Of a stretch of 34,002 bases of DNA, positions 7,194 to 15,380 are shown piece by piece. Numbering within the stretch: position 1 is the stretch's first letter; each line of letters begins with the position of its first letter. The position numbers and the translations under genes were made by a program. This stretch comes from Clostridia bacterium (GTDB taxonomy: Bacteria; Bacillota; Clostridia; Christensenellales; Aristaeellaceae): NCBI GenBank assembly GCA_017541205.1, contig JAFXZO010000009.1, positions 1-34,002 on the forward strand, in the 5' to 3' direction. Under the pieces are notes generated by a model, which did no database searches, was not told where the DNA came from, and worked only from the letters and a program-made list of their open reading frames with translations.

Positions 7194-7222
7194 TATTATG
7201 GAAATCTGCCCGAAAACTATGC
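7194..7222 (-). promoter_or_regulatory. Sigma-G-like (forespore) promoter of the gerA-type operon
   Basis: Minus strand GCATA (7218-7222), 17-nt spacer, CATAATA (7194-7200). This fits the B. subtilis sigma-G pattern GHATR-N17/18-CATnnTA at every defined base. It lies 29 nt upstream of the gerAA ATG. Germinant receptor operons in Bacillus are sigma-G dependent, so motif and function agree. Confidence 0.65.
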
Positions 7223-7228
7223 AAAAAA

Positions 7229-7274
7229 GGGGCTGTGAAGCTCAGGATCTTTCGATCCTATTCTTCACAGCCCC
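7229..7274 (-). repeat. Conserved 3'-end hairpin repeat, copy A (terminator-like)
   Basis: The 12-bp stem GGGGCTGTGAAG/CTTCACAGCCCC encloses an internal loop and an inner stem AGGATC/GATCCT capped by GAAA (minus-strand sense). TTTTTT follows the CCCC on the minus strand, so it can terminate the operon ending at 7290. Near-identical copies lie at 12520-12566 and 20396-20441. Confidence 0.9.
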
Positions 7275-7289
7275 GAAAAATGTTTTCTG

Positions 7290-7802
7290 TTATCTGATTT
7301 CCGTTTGCCCGTCCATATAGGTGATCCCGGCGGGCAGCGCGGGCCTCAGATCGGGGGAGACCGCGCCTTGACGGCGCTCGCGCAGGGCGCGCAGCCGGAC
7401 CGTGCGCTCATTGACGCGCAGGTTCAGCATGGATTTGCTCTTGTATTTATTGAGCAGCGCCCTTGTTCCGACCGCGGCGGGGATCGCGGCGGCGGGCCCT
7501 GCGACGGCGGACGCCAAAGCGCCCACGCTCATGGCTGCGCCCGTTTTGAGCATGCGCTGCACAGCGTCGCCGAACCCGGCTTTGCCGGTCTTTCTGCCCA
7601 TGATGACCTTCATTTGCTCCGTTACGGCGATGATGGCAAAGGGCGCGGCAGAAAACACCGTATCGACCAGGGCGCTGTCTTCCATCAATCCAAGCTGCAC
7701 GGCCACGTTATCGGCGTAGGAGAGCCCCGCGGTAACGGAATCCACCAGGGTATCCTTTCTGCGCTTGGTATACTTTTTGACCAATTCCTGATATGCGGGC
7801 AT
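7290..7802 (-). CDS. Hypothetical Ala-rich protein, last gene of the prs-like operon
   Basis: This 170-aa protein of unknown family has a polar basic N-terminus (VKKYTKRRKD), short hydrophobic stretches at about 51-60 and 88-113 rich in Ala/Gly/Pro, and a basic C-terminal third. It may associate with or insert into a membrane. I start at the ATG at 7800-7802 because GGGAGG lies 8 nt upstream, whereas the in-frame GTG at 7811 abuts that site. It follows the coiled-coil membrane protein by 24 nt and ends at a terminator-like repeat. Confidence 0.75.
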   Translation of the reverse strand: MPAYQELVKKYTKRRKDTLVDSVTAGLSYADNVAVQLGLMEDSALVDTVFSAAPFAIIAVTEQMKVIMGRKTGKAGFGDAVQRMLKTGAAMSVGALASAVAGPAAAIPAAVGTRALLNKYKSKSMLNLRVNERTVRLRALRERRQGAVSPDLRPALPAGITYMDGQTEIR

Positions 7803-7826
7803 TTCCAACACCTCCCTTAAAAGACG

Positions 7827-8288
7827 TTATGTGAGCGCTTTGATGATCGTGACGATGATCCACGCGCCTGCGCCGATGGCGATCAGCCACGTGGCCTGGC
7901 GAAGCACGGCGTACAGCCCGTCCGGCTTTTTTTGCTTCTTGTCCTGGAGCAGCTTTTCGGTTTTATCCAGCCTGTTTTTGAGGGAAATGATTTCCTTTTG
8001 CATTTCCTCGGCTGCCACGTCCTGGTCGTGAAAGCCGTCCAGCATGCGCTGCTCCAGTTCCGTCTGCTGGGCGGACAGGCGCTCCGTATCCCGGGCCAGC
8101 TTTTCCTGGTCTTCGCTGAGGCCCTCGGCAACCAGGGTCATTTCGGAGGTGAATTCCTCCACCATCTGGCCCATATCCTTGCCTTTTAAGGGGGAAAGCA
8201 CGCCGCTGACAAAATCCTTGGCGGTCTGGATCACGTTTTTCTGCTGGGTCGGCTCGCTGATTATGGAGGTTTCTTCCTGTTTGTTCAT
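7827..8288 (-). CDS. Coiled-coil protein with a C-terminal membrane anchor
   Basis: The 153-aa product has a polar, Gln/Glu-rich N-terminus, a long heptad-like stretch (about 55-118), and one hydrophobic segment at about 132-150 right at the C-terminus, a tail-anchored layout. No family recognised. The ATG lies 3 nt after the stop of the prs-like gene, without a clear ribosome site, so translation is probably coupled. The coiled coil and anchor suggest a membrane scaffold, but there is no direct evidence of function. Confidence 0.8.
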   Translation of the reverse strand: MNKQEETSIISEPTQQKNVIQTAKDFVSGVLSPLKGKDMGQMVEEFTSEMTLVAEGLSEDQEKLARDTERLSAQQTELEQRMLDGFHDQDVAAEEMQKEIISLKNRLDKTEKLLQDKKQKKPDGLYAVLRQATWLIAIGAGAWIIVTIIKALT

Positions 8289-8291
8289 CGA

Positions 8292-9503
8292 TTATACCAG
8301 GCGGAAGCCTTCCGCCGCCTGCTCGGATTGATACCGGGCCAACAGGTTCTTGATGCGGGTGTAGGGGTTGAGAAGGTTGGAAAGGGTCCGGTCGTGGTTC
8401 AGGGTGGCGATGATATAGGAGATGTACTTGCTCATATCGGCCTCCACAAACCAGGGCGCTTCGAGCACCTCCGGCCGCCGGTAGGTCAGGTTGGTTGCGA
8501 CGACCTTGGTGAGCAAGCCTTCCTCGTAGGCGCGGGTAAAGTCTTTGATGCCGCTGGTAAAGAACGCGAAGGTGGCGAGCGCGAAAATGCGGTTGGCCTT
8601 GCGGTTTTTGAGCTCCCTGCACAGGTCCAGGATCGATTCGCCGGACGCGATCATATCGTCCACCACGATCACATCCTTGCCCTCCATGGACGCGCCCAGG
8701 TATTCATGGGCCACGATGGGGTTGCGCCCGTTGATGACGGTGGTGTAATCCCGGCGCTTGTAGAACATGCCAAGATCGAGCCCCAGCACGGAGGAATAGA
8801 AAATATTCCGCTGCATGGCGCCTTCGTCGGGGGAGACGACCATCATGTTTTCCTTATCGATGGCCAGGCCCTTTTCCGTACGGGTGAGCGCCTTGATCAT
8901 CTGGTAGGTGGGCATCACGTTCTCAAACCCGATCAGCGGCACGGCGTTCGCCACGCGGGGATCGTGGGCGTCGAAGGTGATGATGTTGGTGACGCCGTAG
9001 TTTTGCAGTTCCTGCAATGCCAGGGCGCAGTCCAGGCTTTCGCGGGAGGACCGCTTGTGCTGCCTGCTTTCATACAGCATGGGCATGATGACGTTGATTC
9101 TTTTTGCTTTTCCGCCGATCGCGGCAATGATCCTTTTCAGATCCTGGAAGTGGTCGTCGGGCGACATGGGCACTTCCATATCATACATTTTATACGTCTT
9201 GTTGCAGGCGCATACGTCCACGATGATATAAATATCATAGCCGCGGACGCTTTCCTTGATGACGCCCTTGCTTTCGCCGGTGCCAAAGCGCGGGCAGTAG
9301 CCTTTGATGAGGAAGGAATCCCGGTTTGCCCCGGGGATGGTATAGAATTCCTCATCCTGCGATTCCTGGAGAGAATTCCATTTCTTCAGCCAGGCGTTGA
9401 CTTTGTTGCCCATCTCTTCGCAGCCGGACATCGCGATGACGCCAAGCGGCCCCACCGGAATGCTCTTCAGATCCTTGCCCCATTCGGTCAGAAAGCTGTT
9501 CAT
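8292..9503 (-). CDS. prs: Ribose-phosphate pyrophosphokinase-like protein (divergent)
   Basis: The 403-aa product is longer than typical PRPP synthase (about 315 aa). It keeps the family's landmarks: RQHKRSSRESLDCALALQEL (compare RQDRK...RE), NIITFDAHDPRVAN, and a PRPP-binding loop VIVVDDMIASGESI. The canonical loop is DDMIDTAGT, so DDMIASGES is altered. An N-terminal extension of about 80 residues, including IPGANRDSFLIKGYCPRFGTGE, is unusual. It likely makes PRPP from ribose-5-phosphate and ATP, or is a paralog with changed activity. First of a three-gene operon. Confidence 0.82.
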   Translation of the reverse strand: MNSFLTEWGKDLKSIPVGPLGVIAMSGCEEMGNKVNAWLKKWNSLQESQDEEFYTIPGANRDSFLIKGYCPRFGTGESKGVIKESVRGYDIYIIVDVCACNKTYKMYDMEVPMSPDDHFQDLKRIIAAIGGKAKRINVIMPMLYESRQHKRSSRESLDCALALQELQNYGVTNIITFDAHDPRVANAVPLIGFENVMPTYQMIKALTRTEKGLAIDKENMMVVSPDEGAMQRNIFYSSVLGLDLGMFYKRRDYTTVINGRNPIVAHEYLGASMEGKDVIVVDDMIASGESILDLCRELKNRKANRIFALATFAFFTSGIKDFTRAYEEGLLTKVVATNLTYRRPEVLEAPWFVEADMSKYISYIIATLNHDRTLSNLLNPYTRIKNLLARYQSEQAAEGFRLV

Positions 9504-9559
9504 GCTCCATCATCCTTTCGCAAGCGTAGGCTGTCACAGGAGAAAAATAGCACATGCTT

Positions 9560-9588
9560 ATTATACATGATTTTTTGGCTTCTGGGAA
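9560..9588 (-). promoter_or_regulatory. Promoter of the prs-like operon
   Basis: Minus strand -10 TATAAT (9560-9565) preceded by ATG, with a poor -35, TTCCCA (9583-9588), at 17 nt. It lies about 57 nt upstream of the ATG. Confidence 0.55.
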
Positions 9589-9606
9589 GAGACAAGACGC
9601 GAAAAT

Positions 9607-9640
9607 CGCGCTTTTTGTCAAAATCGCAAAAAAAAGCGCG
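9607..9640. other. Inverted repeat between SDR gene and prs-like operon
   Basis: CGCGCTTTTT (9607-9616) pairs with AAAAAGCGCG (9631-9640) around a 14-nt loop. It lies between two minus-strand transcription units and could help end the SDR transcript, but no clean T tract follows the stem. Confidence 0.4.
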
Positions 9641-9687
9641 AAGAAAAGGCGACAGCAAGACAAAAATGGTCATTAATTCGCAGAAAT

Positions 9688-10404
9688 CTATATCACGAAA
9701 CCGCCGTTTACCCCCAATACCTGGCCCGTGATAAAGGCCGCGTCCTGATCGAGGAGGAAAAAAGCGGCTTTCGCGACGTCGTTTGGCGAGCCGAGGCGAA
9801 GCAGAGGCGTTTCTTCTTTGAGCGCGTCCAGATCGGATGCGGAATAACCGCTCAGCATATCGGTCTTGATCACGCCGGGGCACAGGCAGTTGACCCGGAT
9901 ACCGGAGGGCCCCACTTCTTTGGCGAGCGCCTTGGCAAGCCCGATCAGCGCCGCCTTGCAGGCGGAATACGCCGTTTCGCACGACGCGCCGACCTGGCCC
10001 CACATCGAGGAAATATAGAGCACAGCGCCGCTTTTCCTTTCGATCATTCCCGGCAGGAAGGCCCGCGTCGCAAGGAACGCGCCGCGCACGTGCACGGCGA
10101 ACAGGTCATCCCACTCTGGTACGGAAAGGTCCTGGAGCAGGGCGCATTTCGCCGTGCCCGCGCAGCAAATCAGGCCGTCCAGGTGCGGAAAATCCCGAAG
10201 GACGCTTGCCTTGAGCGCTGTGACGTCTTCTTCCTTCCGCGCGTCGCAGCGATACGCTTTGGCGCAGGTTTCCCGGGAAAGGGCAGAGGCTTTTTCTTCG
10301 CTGTTCAGATAGGTGAACGCAACCGCCCATCCGCGCGCGGAAAACAAGCGCGCCATTTCCGCCCCGATGCCCCGCGAACCGCCCGTAATCAGCACGGTTT
10401 TCAT
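9688..10404 (-). CDS. SDR-family oxidoreductase (FabG-like)
   Basis: The 238-aa Rossmann protein has TGGSRGIG at 7-14 for NAD(P), then SSMWGQVGASCETAYSACK with Ser132/133, Tyr146 and Lys150 of the catalytic triad, and CPGVIKTDM. The C-terminus (FITGQVLGVNGGFV) is typical of 3-oxoacyl-ACP reductases and relatives. Two usual Asn positions differ: the NNAG motif reads CCAG (80-83), and the helix-4 catalytic-tetrad Asn position appears to be His105 (HVRGAF). It is monocistronic with its own promoter, so the substrate cannot be deduced from neighbours. Confidence 0.88.
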   Translation of the reverse strand: MKTVLITGGSRGIGAEMARLFSARGWAVAFTYLNSEEKASALSRETCAKAYRCDARKEEDVTALKASVLRDFPHLDGLICCAGTAKCALLQDLSVPEWDDLFAVHVRGAFLATRAFLPGMIERKSGAVLYISSMWGQVGASCETAYSACKAALIGLAKALAKEVGPSGIRVNCLCPGVIKTDMLSGYSASDLDALKEETPLLRLGSPNDVAKAAFFLLDQDAAFITGQVLGVNGGFVI

Positions 10405-10480
10405 TTACAAACCGCCTCCCTGCATAATACGTCCGCGCGCTTATTTTCGTTCGGCTTTTTTATCGCCGGCTGTCTCCTGG

Positions 10481-10510
10481 ATTATACCATACCGGCCCGG
10501 GAAATGTAAA
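10481..10510 (-). promoter_or_regulatory. Sigma-A type promoter of the SDR gene
   Basis: Minus strand TTTACA (10505-10510), 18-nt spacer, TATAAT (10481-10486), with TGG just before the -10 (extended -10). Confidence 0.75.
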
Positions 10511-10603
10511 TGGTTTGTAAAAATGCGAAAGGAAGAAGGAGATTTTTCTGTTTATTGCGAAATAAATAAGGAATTGTGTCAATTTTGCTCAGGAGGATCG
10601 CCC

Positions 10604-12439
10604 ATGAAATGCCCCCAATGCGGTTATTGGAACCGCGCTTCGTTTCCCCGCTGCTTCCGCTGCGGCGCCGATCTGCCCAAGACCGCGCCCGAAGCGCAGG
10701 AGAAGGCCCCCAAGGTGCAATCGGAAGGGGCCTCCAAAATCTATATCCAGATCAACGAGGAAGGGCAGGCCACTTCCTCCGTGGATCGGCGCGATCAGCT
10801 GGCAAAGGAAATGGAGGATCTGGCAGCGCGCAAGCGCAGGGGCGAAAAGGAGCATCGCCGTCTGAGGGAAAACAGCGCGGCCCAGGGCCTCGCTCCGTCC
10901 TCCCGCATCGCCCAAAACACCACCGGCCGCCGTGCTTTTCCCCTGCCGCAGAATACGTCCTACACCAAGGACGGCCTGGAGGTGGAGGGCGTGGTGCGGC
11001 CGGACGCGATCCCCGTCGCTTCCCGCCGCGTGATCGGCTATGACGAAACGGCGCGCCCCGAGCCCGGCTTTGGATACGGCGATGATTACGGCGTGCGCAG
11101 CGGCCGCAGGATCAAGATATACCGAAACAGCTTTTTCCACCGCTTCGGGCGTCCGATCGCCATCCTGCTGGTCGTGCTGGCCCTCGGATTTATCGGCTAT
11201 GACCGCGTGTATAAGCCCTACGCGGAGAAGCGCCGCGCCATGTCTTTGCCGGAATTGACCGTGATCACCCCCTCCATTTTGAACGAAATGCCCGCGCACA
11301 TCATCCGCATTCCCGGCGAGGAAGGGCAAATCTACTGGATCACCGAGCTCAAAAGCTCTTATGCCGTGGTGGGCGGATATGCCACCATCGAAGTGGCGGA
11401 TTATAAATGGTACGAGGACAAAGCAAACATCACCGAAGAAACCGTGACCGCCACCGTCACCCCTTACCTGCGCACCAGCGCAGGCGAGCAAAAGCAGATG
11501 GAGCAGATCACCTTCCAGGTGGATATTCCGGAATCCACGCTGGAATTGGTCAGCCCATCCTCCACCTATACCACCACCTACGCGCAGCTTTACAACATCC
11601 AGGTGCGCGTGGCGAAAAACAGCCAGGTCACCATCAACGGCGAGGATTATTCCGACCTGGTGAATAACCAGGACGGCCTGATCTCCTTCAACGCCCAGGT
11701 TTCGCCCATCGGCGACAACACCTTCGTCATCACCACCCGCGCCCAGTATTGCCGCGAAAAAACGGAGACCCTGATCATCTACCGCGAGCCGCAGCAGATC
11801 CGCCTGGACCTGGCCGCGGATATCGCCACCCGTTATTCCCCCACCAAGGTGGAGGATAAGACCAAGGAGCCGGATGAAAAGGGCAATCGTCCCATGATCG
11901 AGCCGAACATGAAAATCAGCGGCACCACGCTGTCCTGGGCCACGATCAAGGTGCTGTCCCCGCACGTGAACCTGGATCTGTCCGAGCTGCCCATCAACGG
12001 CAAATTCTCCTTTGAAGCCGTATTTGATAAGATCGGCACCAACCAGATCATCATCGAGGCTTCGGCCCCCGGCTATACCACCAGCAAGGTGATCCACGAG
12101 GTGTATTATGTGCCGATCGCCGATATTTACACCCGAAAAGCCTGGAGCATGAAGGACCAGTACACCGATTACCTGAACAATTCTGAAAAGCGCATCGAAA
12201 ACACCCAGATCTATCAGTGCGACGGCACCATCACCCAGATCATTTCCACCAATCCGCAAATGGCCATCATGGAGCTGACCGGCGTGACCGGCCGTACGGT
12301 GCTGCTGACGAATTATTCTTACGATACCTGGAAGGTTGGCGCGGTCTATAAAATTTTCGGCGACGCGTACGGCATCTATAACGGCGCGCCGTGGCTGAAC
12401 GGACGGTACAGCTATATCCAAAGCGAGCCTTCCGAATAA
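10604..12439 (+). CDS. Zinc-ribbon single-pass membrane protein, unknown function
   Basis: The 611-aa protein starts with a four-Cys zinc ribbon (Cys3, Cys6, Cys17, Cys20). A charged, low-complexity cytoplasmic region follows, then one membrane segment at about 182-200 (AILLVVLALGFIGYDRVY). The outer part is about 400 residues, rich in beta-strand-like Thr/Ser/Val sequence that may form Ig-like repeats. The ATG has AGGAGG 7-8 nt upstream, and the longer open frame into 10313 crosses the divergent promoter. The layout suggests a cytoplasmic sensor or partner-binding zinc ribbon coupled to an exported domain. No specific function can be given. Confidence 0.88.
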   Translation: MKCPQCGYWNRASFPRCFRCGADLPKTAPEAQEKAPKVQSEGASKIYIQINEEGQATSSVDRRDQLAKEMEDLAARKRRGEKEHRRLRENSAAQGLAPSSRIAQNTTGRRAFPLPQNTSYTKDGLEVEGVVRPDAIPVASRRVIGYDETARPEPGFGYGDDYGVRSGRRIKIYRNSFFHRFGRPIAILLVVLALGFIGYDRVYKPYAEKRRAMSLPELTVITPSILNEMPAHIIRIPGEEGQIYWITELKSSYAVVGGYATIEVADYKWYEDKANITEETVTATVTPYLRTSAGEQKQMEQITFQVDIPESTLELVSPSSTYTTTYAQLYNIQVRVAKNSQVTINGEDYSDLVNNQDGLISFNAQVSPIGDNTFVITTRAQYCREKTETLIIYREPQQIRLDLAADIATRYSPTKVEDKTKEPDEKGNRPMIEPNMKISGTTLSWATIKVLSPHVNLDLSELPINGKFSFEAVFDKIGTNQIIIEASAPGYTTSKVIHEVYYVPIADIYTRKAWSMKDQYTDYLNNSEKRIENTQIYQCDGTITQIISTNPQMAIMELTGVTGRTVLLTNYSYDTWKVGAVYKIFGDAYGIYNGAPWLNGRYSYIQSEPSE

Positions 12440-12519
12440 CGGCGCTTATCCTGCGATCGGATCGGAAGCAGACAAAATGCAAACGGCTTTATGCCGCCTT
12501 CGCTTTTTCGGAAAAGGAA

Positions 12520-12566
12520 GGGGCTGTGAAGAAAAGGATCGTAAAAATCCAATGCTTCACAGCCCC
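12520..12566 (+). repeat. Conserved 3'-end hairpin repeat, copy B
   Basis: The same 12-bp outer stem as copies A and C (GGGGCTGTGAAG/CTTCACAGCCCC) with a more diverged inner part (AGGAT...ATCC). It lies 80 nt after the zinc-ribbon gene in the same orientation and is followed by CCCCTTAAAA and then a separate terminator. Confidence 0.9.
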
Positions 12567-12570
12567 TTAA

Positions 12571-12598
12571 AACGCCGCGGGTTTTCGGCGTTTTTTAT
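12571..12598 (+). terminator. Intrinsic terminator between convergent genes
   Basis: Stem AACGCCG/CGGCGTT with loop CGGGTTTT, followed by TTTTATTT on the plus strand. The minus strand also reads into TTTT after the stem, so it can serve both convergent genes. Confidence 0.85.
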
Positions 12599-12609
12599 TT
12601 GGCGGCGCA

Positions 12610-14133
12610 CTACTGCGCGGATTCCATGAACGAAACGTTCACCTTGGGATAGTTCCGGATATTGCCCTCGCTGTTGATGAGGCTGTAGGCGCCGCCCGTG
12701 GTACCATAGACCTTCACCTGCGCGCCCTCTTCAAATTCGGGCTTTTCGGAGCAGATCAGGTACACCACATCTTTATAGGCGTTCCCGGATTTGGTCATCG
12801 CCAGGGTGACCACCCATTCGTTGATGGTCTCTTCCACGCCGGTGACATAACCGGTCAGGACGACGGTTTTGCCCTGGTTTTCGCTCTTGGCCAGGTTATC
12901 ATAGGGGATCTTCTTGGCGGCGGCGCGGATCTTTTCCCTGCGTTCGCTGTCGGTATAGGAGCGGGTGCCGGTAAAGGTGAAGACGCGCTCCGTCAGGCCT
13001 TTTTTGTTGACGCTGAGCACGAAGTGGTAGGTGCCCTCCTGGCTGGTATCCACCTTGAAATTGAATTTTTCGCCGCTGACGGTTTTGGTATAATTGTTGG
13101 GCCCGGAGACGGACAATTGGATCTTGGCCCCGGATATGGTGGTGCCGTTCACGACCGTTTCATCATTGAGCGAATCGCCGGGCGTCTGGAGAAGATCGAC
13201 GGGCAGCATGCCCTTTTGGAACGTGACGGAATACACCCGCTGCGCCGTGATCGCGCCCTCCGCCTCGCTGGTCAGCGTCAGGGAATAAACGCCCTGGGCG
13301 GGAAGCTTCACCTTGATCGAAAAGCTGCCGTTGCCGCCCGCGGTGACGGTATAGCTGTTTGAGCCGTTGGCGCCCAGGGAAAAGACGGCGGCGGTGACGG
13401 TGGCCTTTTTCGCGGTGACGCCCTTGATGGTGAAGGTATCCTCATTGGTTTCGGTGGGCGGGGGCGAAGAGACGGCCAGCTTGACGGGCAGCTCCGGCAT
13501 GGGCAGGATCTCGGTGAAGGTAAAGGTCTTCATCACTTTTTCCAGCGCGGTGTTGTCCGCCTCCTTGGCGCTGCGGCCGCGCACCTGCATATCGAGGGTG
13601 ATGGTATAGCCGTTGCGGATGGTGCGCCTTTGATAGCCGGAGCAGACCAGCTCCCCTTCCTGGCGGAGGGTATACTTGGTCTGCAAAAAGCGCAGGGCGA
13701 CCTTGCCGTAATTGGCCCATTTCGCGCTGTCGTAGGTATAGCCGAGCACGCCGTAGGCGGAGCCGTTCGTGTGGGAAACGCGGAATTCCTTGCGCATGTC
13801 CTCATCCTGGTTGTTGAGGTCAAAATACATCTGGCTGTCCACATCCCGAAGCGCGGTGATCACCAGGGTGCGGCCGGCCGATTCATCGAAGGCCTCCAGC
13901 AGCACGCCGTCGGTTTCAAATTCAGCGGCCACCTCCTCCATCGTCAAGCCCTGGGCCGTGATCCAGTCCTGCTTGGTGCTCAGGTTATACGGGGTCAGCA
14001 CCACGGCGTAATCCGACGGGATATCCACGGTGGCCCGGATGTCCCCGAAGGTATAGGTTTCCGCCAGGGCAGGGGCGGAAAGCAAAAGCAGCAAAGCGAG
14101 CATGCCCGTCAAAACCAAAGCGTACCTGCGCAA
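12610..14133 (-). CDS. Secreted protein with Ig-like repeats, unknown function
   Basis: The 507-aa protein has a clear signal peptide (LVLTGMLALLLLLSAPALA, cleavage near residue 24). An N-terminal domain (about 25-205) carries PSDYAVVLTPYN and a repeated membrane-use-like pattern, followed by two or three beta-rich modules with TVTAGGNGSFSIKVKLP and SGAKIQLSVSGPNNYT, which look like Ig/bacterial surface repeats. A C-terminal OB-like region (VVLTGYVTGVEE to VKVYGTTGG) ends the protein. The TTG start at 14131-14133 is supported by AAGGAGG 8 nt upstream. No sorting signal or membrane anchor, so it is probably released or wall-associated. Confidence 0.85.
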   Translation of the reverse strand: MRRYALVLTGMLALLLLLSAPALAETYTFGDIRATVDIPSDYAVVLTPYNLSTKQDWITAQGLTMEEVAAEFETDGVLLEAFDESAGRTLVITALRDVDSQMYFDLNNQDEDMRKEFRVSHTNGSAYGVLGYTYDSAKWANYGKVALRFLQTKYTLRQEGELVCSGYQRRTIRNGYTITLDMQVRGRSAKEADNTALEKVMKTFTFTEILPMPELPVKLAVSSPPPTETNEDTFTIKGVTAKKATVTAAVFSLGANGSNSYTVTAGGNGSFSIKVKLPAQGVYSLTLTSEAEGAITAQRVYSVTFQKGMLPVDLLQTPGDSLNDETVVNGTTISGAKIQLSVSGPNNYTKTVSGEKFNFKVDTSQEGTYHFVLSVNKKGLTERVFTFTGTRSYTDSERREKIRAAAKKIPYDNLAKSENQGKTVVLTGYVTGVEETINEWVVTLAMTKSGNAYKDVVYLICSEKPEFEEGAQVKVYGTTGGAYSLINSEGNIRNYPKVNVSFMESAQ

Positions 14134-14241
14134 AATCTGCGCCTCCTTTCCATGTTGAACCAGAAAGCAAGGATAACGGAAAAACTCCGTCCTGACCTTT
14201 TGTGCGCGTGATGATTCCGGCGAAAAGATTTCTCATCCAGG

Positions 14242-14270
14242 ATTATAGCATGAATCCGCCGGTATTTCAA
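14242..14270 (-). promoter_or_regulatory. Sigma-A type promoter of the secreted Ig-like gene
   Basis: Minus strand TTGAAA (14265-14270), 17-nt spacer, TATAAT (14242-14247). The leader is about 100 nt. Confidence 0.75.
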
Positions 14271-14286
14271 CCGCGCTATTTTTGCA

Positions 14287-14315
14287 TTGATTTTCCTATT
14301 TGCTTCGTTTATACT
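14287..14315 (+). promoter_or_regulatory. Sigma-A type promoter of the DUF3783-pcp operon
   Basis: TTGATT (14287-14292), 17-nt spacer, TATACT (14310-14315). The ATG follows at 14337. Confidence 0.75.
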
Positions 14316-14336
14316 GGTAGAAAAGGAGGGAGATGG

Positions 14337-14711
14337 ATGAAGCCGCTGCTGTTGATCGCCTGCATGGCGCCGGATCGGCTGATGCGCGTATCCATGCTGG
14401 CCGTTTCCCTGGGCATTGAGGTGAAAGCCGTCCGGGAAAGCGAATGGAACCAGCCGCTCAGCGCTCTGTGCGGGATGGCTTCGCCCCTGCCCCAGACGCA
14501 AAGGGCCGTGATCTCGGAAGAGATCATGGTCATGGCGCGGTTTGAGGACGCGCTCGTGGACCGCTTCCTTCGCCAGATGCGGCAAAGCGGGCTTGAGCCC
14601 GTGCGCCTGAAGGCCGTCCTGACCCGGTACAACCAGCATTGGCCGCTTGCCCATCTCGCCCTTCAGCTCAAAAAGGAAGCCGCGCTCATGGCGGGAAGGA
14701 ACGGAAAATGA
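14337..14711 (+). CDS. DUF3783-like protein
   Basis: The 124-aa soluble protein has the pattern I associate with clostridial DUF3783 proteins: a short beta-alpha start (LLLIACMAPDRLMR), SLGIEVKAVRESEWNQPL, then SEEIMVMARFEDALVDRFL and LKAVLTRYNQHWPL. The function of the family is unknown. The ATG has AAGGAGG upstream. The stop overlaps the pcp start (ATGA), so the two are translated together. Confidence 0.75.
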   Translation: MKPLLLIACMAPDRLMRVSMLAVSLGIEVKAVRESEWNQPLSALCGMASPLPQTQRAVISEEIMVMARFEDALVDRFLRQMRQSGLEPVRLKAVLTRYNQHWPLAHLALQLKKEAALMAGRNGK

Positions 14712-15283
14712 AGCTGCTTGTGACCGGTTTCGAGCCCTTTGGCGGCGAAAAGCTGAACCCCTCCTGGCTGGCCGTCGAGGCCCTGCCGCAGAGGATCGGC
14801 CCCTGGGAAATCAAAAAGCTGCGCGTGCCAACGGTGTTCGGCCGGGCGGCGCGCCTCGCCATCCAAGCCGCCGAAGCCTGGGAGGCCGACGCGGTGCTCG
14901 CCGTCGGCATGGCGAAGGGCCGCGTGAGTGTGAGCCTGGAAGCGGCCGCGCTGAACCTGCGCTTCGCCCGCATCCCGGATAACGACGGGCAGTCGCCCAA
15001 GGATACGCCCATCGACGAAACGGGCCCGGCCGCGTACTTTGCGTCTGTGCCGTACCGCCGCATGGCGCAGGCGGTCCTGGACGCGGGGATCCCCGCCGAG
15101 GTTTCCTTCAGCGCGGGCGTGTACGTATGCAACGATCTGTTCTATTCCCTGCTGAGGCATTTTGCCGATACGCCCGTCCGCGTAGGCTTCCTCCACGTGC
15201 CGCAATTGCCCCGACAGGGCGAGCCCTCCCTGCCCCTTGACAGGACCGTTTCCGCCCTCGCCGCCGCCATTTGCGCCCTTTGA
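14708..15283 (+). CDS. pcp: Pyroglutamyl-peptidase I
   Basis: A 191-aa cytoplasmic cysteine peptidase of family C15 that removes N-terminal pyroglutamate from peptides. The start MKLLVTGFEPFGGEKLNPS is the family signature. The catalytic triad is visible as Glu78 (SLEAAALN), Cys141 (AGVYVCNDLFY) and His163 (VGFLHVPQLP), in the usual order and spacing. It is slightly shorter than B. subtilis Pcp (215 aa). Coupled to the upstream DUF3783-like gene by a 4-nt overlap. Confidence 0.95.
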   Translation: MKLLVTGFEPFGGEKLNPSWLAVEALPQRIGPWEIKKLRVPTVFGRAARLAIQAAEAWEADAVLAVGMAKGRVSVSLEAAALNLRFARIPDNDGQSPKDTPIDETGPAAYFASVPYRRMAQAVLDAGIPAEVSFSAGVYVCNDLFYSLLRHFADTPVRVGFLHVPQLPRQGEPSLPLDRTVSALAAAICAL

Positions 15284-15301
15284 CGCGCCGCAGGCCCGCG
15301 G

Positions 15302-15331
15302 TTGACAAGCGGGATTTTCCTGTGGTATGAT
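15302..15331 (+). promoter_or_regulatory. Sigma-A type promoter of the DUF6273 operon
   Basis: TTGACA (15302-15307), 18-nt spacer, TATGAT (15326-15331), with TGTGG directly before the -10. Confidence 0.8.
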
Positions 15332-15380
15332 AAGCAGGATCATCCATCGAACACACCGATTGAAAGAGAAGGCCATTTCT

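Noticed and set aside
10589-12421. 610-aa minus-strand frame antisense to the zinc-ribbon gene
   Set aside because: It is the mirror of a high-GC coding sequence and has no ribosome site or family features.
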